From positions 744,001 to 808,000 of the forward strand of contig JASFAU010000013.1 in NCBI GenBank assembly GCA_039704465.1: a DNA stretch of 64,000 nt. The letters are read 5' to 3'. Under the pieces are notes generated by a model, which was given only the letters and a program-made list of their open reading frames with translations, was not told the origin of the DNA and made no database searches. Origin of the DNA: Plasmodiophora brassicae (taxonomy: Eukaryota > Endomyxa > Phytomyxea > Plasmodiophorida > Plasmodiophoridae). The translations under genes were made by a program, and so were the position numbers. Positions 9,906-20,082 of the stretch are shown here, piece by piece; position 1 is the first letter of the stretch, and each line of letters starts with the position of its first letter.

Positions 9906-12341
9906 ATGGGCAACCAGTTGTGCGCGCCCTGGTCAAGCTTGCTGCGGCGGCGGCCGTCTCGTGCGGCGCCGTCCCGTCGACAGCTTCATTCTCAGCAGCA
10001 TACGGGCGAGGTCAGCCAGCAGCCGTGCACCGGCCCTGTCGATGCGTCGCGCCTAACGCAAGAGGTACGCCCGGCACGTGTCACCGTTCTGACCCGGCTG
10101 ACCGCAGCGGCAACCAGAACGCCGAGTTGCGCCGACGAATTCAGGATCTCGAAGCCGGCGTCGCACGTGCGCCTGCGACCCCGACAGCCGGCAGTCTGCC
10201 TCCTCGTCCGCCCCCACCGTTCGTTGCCGAGTTCTCATGCACTTGTGGGGCCGTCACTGATGGTGGTGCTGCTGACAGGGCCGCTCCTGCAGCGCCTACC
10301 CCGGCACCGGTCACCAGTCCTGGAGCAGGAGTGCCGCCTGCGCCCCTCTGCCCTCCTGTGCCGGCTGCACCTGCAGCGCCGCCTGCGCCCCTCTGCCCTC
10401 CTGTGCCGCCTGCGCCCCTCTGCCCTCCTGTGCCGCCTGCGCCCCTCTGCCCTCCTGTGCCGGCAGCGCCCCCGGCCCCGCCAGCGCCGCCAGCACCCCC
10501 GGCCCCGCCAGCGCCGCCAGCACCCCCGGCCCCGCCAGCGCCGGCAGCGCCCCCCACTGTGTCGGCGTCAGCAGCCGTACCCGGAGTGCCTCCTCCTCCT
10601 CCCCCTCCTCCGCCACCACCACCGCCTGCTGGACCGCCATGCGCCCCAGGTTCGTCAGCGGACTGCTCGCTGCGCCAATGCATGACACAGGCTGCGAGTA
10701 GGGTGCCCGCCGCCACCGCCACCACCAGCTCCCGCATGCGGTGCGGTTCGGCGCCCGCTTCCTCCTGGACTGAAGGCGAAGCCCGAGCTGCCAAAGCGCC
10801 AGTTGAGGAACCTTCACTGGTAAGCGATGTGCGCGCTAGTACCATCGCCCGTCACCAGGTGACCGGCACGGGTGTCAGGACAACGATTCCCGTCCACGAG
10901 ATCGCGGACACGATCTGGATGAAGCTGAACAATTCGGATCCTGAGCTGGACACGGCGCTGTTCCAGCAAGCGTTCGCCACGGTCGCCCAGAAACCATCTT
11001 CGCTCGCTTCGGATCAGAAGCCCAAGGTCGGTGCGCATGTCGATGCGTTTCGGATCTGGTCGACTCAGGTATCGGGACAGTCGGCTCCAGTACGAGCTGA
11101 ACGCGTCAAGCTCATCGATTCGAAACGGTCGCATAACGTGGAACTGTCTCTCGGTATGTACCCGGGTGCCCCACCGGTCGTCGCTGACGAACCAGCTGAC
11201 GGCACGTTCCGTACGTATAGCACGGTTCAAGATGAGCCCCGGCGAGATTCGCGACGCCGTCCTGCACCTGGACCAGGCACGTCTGAGCGCGCACCAGGTC
11301 GACACCCTATGGAAATGCTGCCCAACGCAGCCAGAAATTGCCATGGTGGGTGGCCATTCAGCATATGATCTGGCCGTTGTCCGGTCAGCAGCCAGACGAC
11401 GTCGTCGCTGACCTATCGCCGTCCAGGTCCGCTCGTACGAAGGCGACACCCACATGCTGGGAGCGACCGAGCAGCTGTTCCTCGCCCTTTCAGACGTGCC
11501 GAACGTCCGACCGCGTCGGTGCCTGGGCGTTCCAGCAGAGCTACGACGACCTGTACCAGGAGGTGTGTGCCGTGTCGTCGCGTTGCCCCGAATATTGCTG
11601 GACGGTTGCTAACGCGTCGGTGTCAGGCCCATCGCAAGGTCGACGTGGTGCAATCCGCATTGCACGACGTGGAACACGCGGACCGGTTCCATCAGCTGCT
11701 GCGCCTGATCCTGGCGGTCGGCAACGTGCTGAACGGCGGCACGCCGAAAGGGCAAGCCTATGGTTTCCGGCTGGCCGCCCTCCGGCAGCTGGTGTCGGTG
11801 AAGGCAACGGACAACTCGGGCAGCAGTCTCCTGCACCTGATCGTTCGGCACGTGCAGCAGCACTCGCCCGGCGTGGGCACCTTCCCGCAGCAGTTGGCCA
11901 GTTTGGCGCGCGTAATCGCCTGCCCGCCTGCGCGCTGGCCTGTCGCTGATTCGCTGACTGTGGCCGTGTTCGAAACAGGCGTCACGGGTCGACAGCGACG
12001 CGTGCGTCGCCGAGTGCCGGGACCTGGTCCGTCAGATGAAGAGCGTCGAGGCGCAGGTCGCCGCGTTCGACGACGCCCGATCCGGCACGGACAGGTTCAA
12101 GGACGTCATGTCGGCGTTCCTGACGGCTAAGGCGCGCCAAGCCACAGCGTTGATGGAGCAGGTGGACGCGTTGCTGGCTGACGTCGGCCGTGTGTCGGCC
12201 TGGTACGGCGGGTCGCCAGGAAAGGCCACGTGGGACGCCCTCTTCCGGACACTGCACGACTTTGCGGAATCGTACGTGCAGGCGGAGAGGGCGTCTCATG
12301 TGGCCAAACCGACGTCCGGCGGCGGGAAACGGGCACCCTGA
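9906..12341 (+). pseudogene. Formin (FH1-FH2), left copy, with a 2-base frameshift
   Basis: Formins nucleate and elongate unbranched actin filaments. The exons are 9906-10064, 10118-10649, 10702-10819, 10879-11026, 11081-11153, 11221-11345, 11427-11562, 11627-11911 and 11979-12341. They encode MGNQLCAPW at the start, a short coiled coil (NAELRRRIQDLEAG), an FH1 domain of proline runs, then FH2. FH2 begins with GLKAKPELPKRQLRNLHW and continues with VKLIDSKRSHNVELS, KMSPGEIRDAVLHLD, LILAVGNVLNGG and the C-terminal helix KATWDALFRTLHDFAESY. Intact, it would be about 646 residues. In exon 7, after DVPNV (base 11506), two Gs present in the right copy are missing. This breaks the frame inside the FH2 core, so a full protein is not expected unless the deletion is a sequencing error. 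Like FMNL formins, it starts with a myristoylation-type MGN. No GBD/FH3 domain is seen. Confidence 0.85.
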
Positions 12342-12820
12342 CGTACGCAGGTCGAATACAGGCGGTGGGCGTGCGATGCGTTGAGGCCACATTATGGCAA
12401 CGTAGGAGAAAGGCGCAGGCCTGCAGCGACTTGGCGGTCGCCCCAGTCTGCCTGTGCGGCTTCAGGTTAATTACCAGACCACGTAGTGTCCTCGGCAAGC
12501 TCTCGTAGTTCATTGGGAACTCCCGGCGCTCGGCGCTCGAATCGCCCGGCATTGGGATTTGGTGCCGGATCCACTGGATCACGACACGCGATCAGTCGGT
12601 GCCACGCGAGGAACGAAACCAAGTTGATTCGGAGTCGGTGGCAGGTGAGAAGCGAAACGTTGATGCTGTGCACGTCTGAGCGCCCACCAGGTCAGCACCC
12701 TCTGGAAATGCTGCCCAACGCAGCCAGAGATTGCTCTGGTACGGTGGTCATTCAGCATGACCTGGCCGTTGTCCAGTCAGCAGGTCAGCAGCTCGGCTGA
12801 CCGGACAACGGCCAGGTCAT
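12342..12820. repeat. Formin 3' flank with embedded fragments
   Basis: Bases 12360-12640 resemble, in altered order, the last exon of the unknown gene at 7.7-8.0 kb (minus strand IRHQIPMPGDSS). Bases about 12670-12800 are a partial copy of the FH2 exon and following intron (LSAHQVSTLWKCCPTQPE) found at 11270-11390. The piece ends in a short hairpin (12763-12820) whose arms contain CCTGGCCGTTGTCC. Confidence 0.75.
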
Positions 12821-13605
12821 ATTATGCTGAATGTTCAAAGTCGGAATTTTGTGCCGATATGAGTCGTCGTGGGGACGTCGATCTGGAGGAGACGTCGTCA
12901 CCCGATCATGAGGCCATGGGAGACTAGTTCTGGCAGGAATGGGCGAGGCGCGCCGAGGGCGTCGACTCAAACCTCAACCTTGCACCTTGCATGGGGCGGG
13001 CGGCGGGCCGGGCGCCCCTTTCCCGCCGCCGGTCGGTTTGGCCACAGACGTCCTCTCCGCCTGCACGTACGATTCCGAGAAGTCGTGCAGTGTCTGGGAG
13101 AGGGGGTGTCCCACGTGGCCTTTCCTGGCGGTCCGCCATACCAGGCCGACACACGGCCGACAGGCCACACGATCTGGATGCAGCTGAACGATTCGGATCC
13201 TGAGCTGGACACGGAGCTGTTCCAGCAAGTGTTCGCCACGGTCGCCCAGAAACCATCTTCGCTCGCTTCGGATCAGAAGGCCAAGGTCGGTGTACGGCTG
13301 CGTTGCGGATCTGGTCGACTCAGGTATCGGGACAGTCGGCTCCAGTACGAGCTGAACGCGTCAAGCTCATCGATTCGAAACGGTCGCATAACGTGGAACT
13401 GTCTCTCGGTATGTACCCGGGTGCGCACCGGTCGTCGCTGACGAACCCTGGCGGCACGTTCCGCATAGCACGGTTCAAGATGAGCCCCGGCGAGATTCGC
13501 GACGCCGTCCTGCACCTGGACCAGGCACGTCTGAGCGCCCACCAGGTCGACACGCTCTTCAAATGCTGCCCAACGCAGCCAGAGATTGCTCTGGTACGGT
13601 GTCAG
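12821..13605. repeat. Palindrome spacer: mosaic of formin fragments
   Basis: Unique bases at 12821-12980 are followed by a minus-strand fragment of the formin C-terminus (about 13160 down to 12990, SAWYGGPPGKATWD). This joins directly to a plus-strand FH2 fragment (13165-13600) starting HTIWMQLNDSDPELDTELFQ and reaching LSAHQVDTLFKCCPTQPE. The plus fragment keeps the intron sequences but differs from both full copies by about 5-10% and has small deletions. It has no start, FH1 or C-terminal half, so it is a pseudogene fragment. Confidence 0.85.
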
Positions 13606-14085
13606 CATGACCTGGCCGTTGTCCGGTCAGCCGAGCTGCTGACCTGCTGACTGGACAACGGCCAGGTCATGCTGAATGACCACCGTACCAGAGCAATCTC
13701 TGGCTGCGTTGGGCAGCATTTCCAGAGGGTGCTGACCTGGTGGGCGCTCAGACGTGCACAGCATCAACGTTTCGCTTCTCACCTGCCACCGACTCCGAAT
13801 CAACTTGGTTTCGTTCCTCGCGTGGCACCGACTGATCGCGTGTCGTGATCCAGTGGATCCGGCACCAAATCCCAATGCCGGGCGATTCGAGCGCCGAGCG
13901 CCGGGAGTTCCCAATGAACTACGAGAGCTTGCCGAGGACACTACGTGGTCTGGTAATTAACCTGAAGCCGCACAGGCAGACTGGGGCGACCGCCAAGTCG
14001 CTGCAGGCCTGCGCCTTTCTCCTACGTTGCCATAATGTGGCCTCAACGCATTGCACGCCCACCGCCTGTATTCGATCTGCGTACG

Positions 14086-16524
14086 TCAGGGTGCCCGTTT
14101 CCCGCCGCCGGACGTCGGTTTGGCCACATGAGACGCCCTCTCCGCCTGCACGTACGATTCCGCAAAGTCGTGCAGTGTCCGGAAGAGGGCGTCCCACGTG
14201 GCCTTTCCTGGCGTCCCGCCGTACCAGGCCGACACACGGCCGACGTCAGCCAGCAACGCGTCCACCTGCTCCATCAACGCTGTGGCTTGGCGAGCCTTAG
14301 CCGTCAGGAACGCCGACATGACGTCCTTGAACCTGTCCGTGCCGGATCGGGCGTCGTCGAACGCGGCGACCTGCGCCTCGACGCTCTTCATCTGACGGAC
14401 CAGGTCCCGGCACTCGGCGACGCACGCGTCGCTGTCGACCCGTGACGCCTGTTTCGAACACGGCCACAGTCAGCGAATCAGCGACAGGCCAGCGCGCAGG
14501 CGGGCAGGCGATTACGCGCGCCAAACTGGCCAACTGCTGCGGGAAGGTGCCCACGCCGGGCGAGTGCTGCTGCACGTGCCGAACGATCAGGTGCAGGAGA
14601 CTGCTGCCCGAGTTGTCCGTTGCCTTCACCGACACCAGCTGCCGGAGGGCGGCCAGCCGGAAACCATAGGCTTGCCCTTTCGGCGTGCCGCCGTTCAGCA
14701 CGTTGCCGACCGCCAGGATCAGGCGCAGCAGCTGATGGAACCGGTCCGCGTGTTCCACGTCGTGCAATGCGGATTGCACCACGTCGACCTTGCGATGGGC
14801 CTGACACCGACGCGTTAGCAACCGTCCAGCAATATTCGGGGGCAACGCGACGACACGGCACACACCTCCTGGTACAGGTCGTCGTAGCTCTGCTGGAACG
14901 CCCAGGCACCGACGCGGTCGGCCACGTTCGGCACGTCTGAAAGGGCGAGGAACAGCTGCTCGGTCGCTCCCAGCATGTGGGTGTCGCCTTCGTACGAGCG
15001 GACCTGGACGGCGATAGGTCAGCGACGACGTCGTCTGGCTGCTGACCGGACAACGGCCAGATCATATGCTGAATGGCCACCCACCATGGCAATTTCTGGC
15101 TGCGTTGGGCAGCATTTCCATAGGGTGTCGACCTGGTGCGCGCTCAGACGTGCCTGGTCCAGGTGCAGGACGGCGTCGCGAATCTCGCCGGGGCTCATCT
15201 TGAACCGTGCTATACGTACGGAACGTGCCGTCAGCTGGTTCGTCAGCGACGACCGGTGGGGCACCCGGGTACATACCGAGAGACAGTTCCACGTTATGCG
15301 ACCGTTTCGAATCGATGAGCTTGACGCGTTCAGCTCGTACTGGAGCCGACTGTCCCGATACCTGAGTCGACCAGATCCGAAACGCATCGACATGCGCACC
15401 GACCTTGGGCTTCTGATCCGAAGCGAGCGAAGATGGTTTCTGGGCGACCGTGGCGAACGCTTGCTGGAACAGCGCCGTGTCCAGCTCAGGATCCGAATTG
15501 TTCAGCTTCATCCAGATCGTGTCCGCGATCTCGTGGACGGGAATCGTTGTCCTGACACCCGTGCCGGTCACCTGGTGACGGGCGATGGTACTAGCGCGCA
15601 CATCGCTTACCAGTGAAGGTTCCTCAACTGGCGCTTTGGCAGCTCGGGCTTCGCCTTCAGTCCAGGAGGAAGCGGGCGCCGAACCGCACCGCATGCGGGA
15701 GCTGGTGGTGGCGGTGGCGGCGGGCACCCTACTCGCAGCCTGTGTCATGCATTGGCGCAGCGAGCAGTCCGCTGACGAACCTGGGGCGCATGGCGGTCCA
15801 GCAGGCGGTGGTGGTGGCGGAGGAGGGGGAGGAGGAGGAGGCACTCCGGGTACGGCTGCTGACGCCGACACAGTGGGGGGCGCTGCCGGCGCTGGCGGGG
15901 CCGGGGGTGCTGGCGGCGCTGGCGGGGCCGGGGGTGCTGGCGGCGCTGGCGGGGCCGGGGGCGCTGCCGGCACAGGAGGGCAGAGGGGCGCAGGCGGCAC
16001 AGGAGGGCAGAGGGGCGCAGGCGGCACAGGAGGGCAGAGGGGCGCAGGCGGCGCTGCAGGTGCAGCCGGCACAGGAGGGCAGAGGGGCGCAGGCGGCGCT
16101 CCTGCTCCAGGACTGGTGACCGGTGCCGGGGTAGGCGCTGCAGGAGCGGCCCTGTCAGCAGCACCACCATCAGTGACGGCCCCACAAGTGCATGAGAACT
16201 CGGCAACGAACGGTGGGGGCGGACGAGGAGGCAGACTGCCGGCTGTCGGGGTCGCAGGCGCACGTGCGACGCCGGCTTCGAGATCCTGAATTCGTCGGCG
16301 CAACTCGGCGTTCTGGTTGCCGCTGCGGTCAGCCGGGTCAGAACGGTGACACGTGCCGGGCGTACCTCTTGCGTTAGGCGCGACGCATCGACAGGGCCGG
16401 TGCACGGCTGCTGGCTGACCTCGCCCGTATGCTGCTGAGAATGAAGCTGTCGACGGGACGGCGCCGCACGAGACGGCCGCCGCCGCAGCAAGCTTGACCA
16501 GGGCGCGCACAACTGGTTGCCCAT
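14086..16524 (-). CDS. Formin (FH1-FH2), right copy, intact
   Basis: Mirror copy of the left formin, read from ATG 16524 to the stop at 14086, with the same nine-exon structure. The two Gs missing from the left copy are present here (14930 region), so the FH2 core reads DVPNVADRVGAWAFQQSYDD without a break. The order is: N-terminal MGNQLC, a potential N-myristoylation site with a nearby cysteine for palmitoylation; a short coiled coil; a proline-rich FH1 with runs of up to 13 prolines for profilin-actin binding; and an FH2 domain with the LHW start, a GNxLNGG motif and a C-terminal helix. The product is about 646 residues. It lacks the N-terminal GBD/FH3 regulatory domains of diaphanous formins, so regulation by Rho is not evident. 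It faces the broken copy tail to tail. Confidence 0.88.
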
Positions 16525-17084
16525 CGGTTCCCAGACAACTTTGAAGAATAACGAATATCTCGGCCGATCTAGCTGTACTCACTTGGCACTGGACAGTGTG
16601 GCCGACGGTCCACAGTATGTCACGTTAGACTCCTACTACACAGGCAGGCACGCGAGCCACAGTGAGGAAGGTGGGATCCCGGAGATGCATCCGAATAGCC
16701 GGCCCGAGTTGAACGAAGGTGGGACCCCTTGAAATTGTGGGGGGGCCGCAGGACCAGTACCGTTCAGCGGGTATTCAAGAAGGCCATGTGCGGTCTGCAT
16801 CTGGATCGCTGGCAACGATCATACCCGATCCAGTACTCAGGGACGGCTGTGGTCGTTGACAGCCGTTCCGATGCGGATCGTCAGCAACCTCCAGATCGGA
16901 ACGGACCGGAAACGGTATTTCTCCCATGGACCATGATTGCCGGAAACGTGCTCGAACGTGCTGTTCGCTCCGCCGATCAGGGCTAGGGGGAGGTGGTTGC
17001 CCTGCCCGACAGGCGCACGTCTTGCAGTTCAGTGCGTACGTAAAGGGGTTCGGCACTTCTGACCAGGCGGGTGTCCACACCACT

Positions 17085-17302
17085 GTCAGGAGCTGCACCA
17101 CTGTCAGGAGCTGCACCACTGTCAGGAGCTGCACCACTGTCAGGAGCTGCACCACTGTCAGGAGCTGCACCACTGTCAGGAGCTGCACCACTGTCAGGTG
17201 CTGCACCACTGTCAGGAGCTGCACCACTGTCAGGAGCTGCACCATTGTCAGGAGCTGCACCACTGTCAGGAGCTGCACCATTGTCAGGAGCTTCAGTTCG
17301 CT
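17085..17302. repeat. 18-base tandem repeat, 12 copies (right arm)
   Basis: Twelve copies of the same 18-base unit as in the left arm, read here as CACCACTGTCAGGAGCTG, with several single-base variants. The copy number differs from the left arm (10). Confidence 0.95.
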
Positions 17303-17599
17303 ATCCGCCATGGCCGGTCCGGGGTCCTCGTTGTCCTCGTCGTCGTCGTCGTCATCGTCGTCGGCCACACCGATGCTGCCGCCTGTGCCTGCTCTGGCTG
17401 GCGGCAGCCGTCGTCGTCGTCGTCGCCCCGCGTTCATTGGCGGCCCGCCAGAATCGTCCCCTGGTGCAGATGGTGCTGACGCTGCTGCTGTCGTACCGTC
17501 CGCGGCGGCGGCGGTCCAGTTGGCGTTATCGCCGTCGTTGCCCGCGACATTGGTGCTGCACGTGTGCTGTCGTACTGGTCGGTTCGCGTGTGTTGACTT

Positions 17600-17851
17600 A
17601 TGTCATGCCGATCCGTTACAGGCCCATCCGTTGACATCGTCAGGAAGCCCGTCTTTCGACAATCAACGGAGTTCGCTCCGGCACCGTCATCGTCATCGGG
17701 CGCGGCAGAACCTGTTCAGGCGTTGTTGCCGGCGGTCACTGCGTTCATGGAATCACTGCTGACCGAGTTCGCTGCGCTGTACCAGAAGATGGACAGCGTC
17801 GCGTCCACCCTCCAGGTGGTCGCCGGTACCGGCAGCCTCAGTGGAGACTAG
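17600..17851 (+). pseudogene. Truncated relative of the unknown gene at 7.9-8.9 kb
   Basis: In the same relative orientation outside the right arm, this frame keeps PVFRQSTEFAPAPSSSSGAA, the amphipathic helix LPAVTAFMESLLTEFAALYQ, and VASTLQVVAGTGSL, then stops. Compared with the left relative it lacks about 200 bases near 17640 and the whole C-terminal half. It is probably a decayed end of the duplicated unit. Confidence 0.6.
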
Positions 17852-18634
17852 CTACCACATGTGGCACGGTGCACCGTACGGTCAATCCCCATGACATTGA
17901 GCTGAAGAACAATACATGCAGAAACAGTGGTGGGATCGTTTAATTTCGTGGACGTAGTCTACAATCGTGTATCATATGTGTTTCAGGTAAGGCCTAGTAC
18001 TGTTAGTCTCTTCCGGGGCCCGCCTGCGGCAACATTCCATCGTGTATACATAACGAGAGGAAGAGTAATACCAAGTGAACTTCGTCAGCAGTCATGTTCA
18101 GTTATGTGCGCGCTAGTCGAATGATGTCAGGTGGGCAGTCGCCCCTGTCGGTAGTCTCTTGCGTCCAGGAGAGCATTCCTGATCTGGGTCTGTCCGAATG
18201 CTCTGCCTGTTGATAAACATTCGGCGCGTTGCAGGAGTGTGACGTTTGGCGTTGCATCGAGATCGTCAGTTTCTGACATTAGCGCCTGCGACAGCTCTGC
18301 TGTGCTTGAGCAGGTCCCTGCTGATAATAATTATAACATGTCCGATGATCACTGGTGTAATTCCCGGATAAAGTCGCCGTCGTCAGGGATTGAGCACAGC
18401 TGAACAGTAGACTGAGGCGGTGTTCAATGGGCTGGCTGTAATAACTGGGATATATCATTCTGCGTATTTCAGAACTCGGGCCCTGCGCCCAGGTAACGGA
18501 ATGTGGCGTCACCCGTGCCTTGATTCGACCGCAGCTCCCAGCTCACCTTCCTGACGACTACGATACGCATCAGCGTATAGCATTACCCTTAGATGATTGG
18601 GATAAATGTTAATGTATCTAGGGTGCACCGGCCA
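17852..18634. other. AT-richer intergenic region
   Basis: Lower GC than the surroundings. Short open frames occur on both strands (for example minus 18512 to 18279), but none shows a recognisable motif. It may hold a small unidentified gene; I cannot support one. Confidence 0.35.
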
Positions 18635-19836
18635 TCACCAGTTGACGTGTATGAAGGTAAATGGGGCATTGGGGACGCGGAATTCGCAGCCGATTTCACG
18701 GTCGCTCGTAAGCGACACTAACGATACGAACTTCAACCGATTGAACGCGCCTGGCGATGGGCGATTAGGAGCGCGCAGTTCCTTACGACACCAAACGGGT
18801 GCCAACGTACCTGGTATCGTGGAATGAACTACGACCTTTAGGCCCGCTGTCATGTGTCGCATGACAACAATGCACGACACTCTCGAACTCTTCATTCGGT
18901 ACTCTCCTATGTGTTACAAATTAGAACGTCAACGTCATCAACGACAGTGACCGCTACTTAGAAACCTTCAAAGATGGCCGGATCGCCTGCACCTGGATGA
19001 CGCTCCATATACCGATTGATCGCCAACGGCGGAGGGTCATTCATCAGAGAATACCATACCTGCAGGCGGGCAAGTCAGCCCCGAAGACGATGGCACTCAG
19101 CGGGGGCAACCCGTTACCTTTCGGTTCGGAAAGAATCTCAAATACCGATAGTACGAAAACTTCAACGGCTCGTAGTTGGACTGTGCCGAACCTTGCGCCC
19201 AGTAGGTCACCTGAAGACAGTAGATGCCGTCGTACCGAAGATGGGCGTCATGCAGGAATTTCTGCGGCTCGGTATCAGTTCGGGGCGGAGCACGCGACAA
19301 TGGAAACCAGATCTGACGTCTTTCCAGCTGAGAGCCTTGTACAGGCGCAACGGCGGACCAAAAACCGCCTTACACACCATCTGCCATAAACTGGGCATTT
19401 CGCTGACCCGCCGCCATTCGCGGCACACGCGCGTGCATCTCCCGATACTGCAGCCAGCCGCGTCAGCACAGGGACATATCCAGCAACCTCCATACGGACC
19501 TGTATCCATCGAGGAACGAGAACACAGTCAGCAGTTGGTCGGCGTTCATCGCTGTCCATCTGCGTCAACAGCGTGGAGTCAGTCGATACGTTTGCCGTGC
19601 ACGGTGCCCCGCGGCACAAACAAGCGCGTCTCAGAACGCCCGCCCTGCTCGGCACCACCATCGTCGTCAGAGCGCTCCGGCATGTCGGCAGAGCGCCCGG
19701 GTGCGTCGTCGTCCCGGGAGCGCGAAGCCGCGCGTGCCCAGGATACAGGCGTGCCGTCGCCCAGCAGGACGACCTCGTCCGACACCACTCTGTGATGCGC
19801 GTCCCGGCGCCTGACCTGCCTCCTATTCCTCACCAT
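18635..19836 (-). CDS. FBXO9: F-box protein 9-like (FBXO9/Pof7 family)
   Basis: A substrate-binding subunit for SCF ubiquitin ligases. Reading down the minus strand, an F-box (DQLLTVFSFLDGY, then after an intron RCTRVCREWRRVSEMPSLWQ) is followed by the FBXO9-type C-terminal region: LSWKD/KFLHDAHLRYDGIYCLQVTYW, FSYYRYLRFFPNRK, and FEG/EYRMKSSRVSCIVV across an intron at 18907-18965. The end is GAFNRLKFVSLVSL and NAPFTFIHVNW. The motif YYRYLRFFPN and the closing PFTFIHV match the family closely. The 5' exon (ATG 19836, acidic/basic low-complexity) is tentative, because I could not find a phase-consistent junction to the F-box exon. At about 330 residues it is shorter than human FBXO9, and no N-terminal TPR-like part is seen. 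Confidence 0.8.
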
Positions 19837-20082
19837 GCCTCCCTGCGCCGTCCGCTGCCAATCGTTCCACGTTCCAACTGGCAGCTGCCGGCAAACTCCG
19901 CCCCGCCCCTGACTGCCGCTGCTGTAGTTGTAAAGCCAGCGGGCCCCACTGCCATCCTTTTTGTACGGCTGTAGCCGCCTGGACGCAAAACTGCGCCAGT
20001 CGCCACCACGCCAACTTAGTCCAATTCGTATTTTTGGGGGGGGGATGACACCCAGCGCTGGGCCGCCGAATGCCGGACACGA

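Larger units (their letters stand above)
9018..12820. repeat. Left arm of a large inverted repeat (about 3.8 kb)
   Basis: The reverse complement of this segment appears at 13606-17437 with very few differences across the whole formin gene, its introns and its 3' flank. Beyond 9018 the match continues weakly to about 8400 against 17437-17850, with more substitutions and a gap of about 200 bases. Known differences between the arms are a 2-base deletion at 11506, a 1-base difference inside an intron near 11590, a codon change at about 10330, and repeat copy number. Confidence 0.95.
13606..17437. repeat. Right arm of the large inverted repeat
   Basis: Inverted copy of 9018-12820, starting at the CATGACCTGGCCGTTG block shared by both junctions. 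It carries the intact formin and the 12-copy tandem repeat. Similarity drops sharply beyond 17437. Confidence 0.95.

Noticed and set aside
15585..16289. Long Gly/Ala-rich open frame opposite the formin FH1 region
   Set aside because: It is the antisense shadow of the proline runs. The spliced formin on the other strand shows conserved family motifs.
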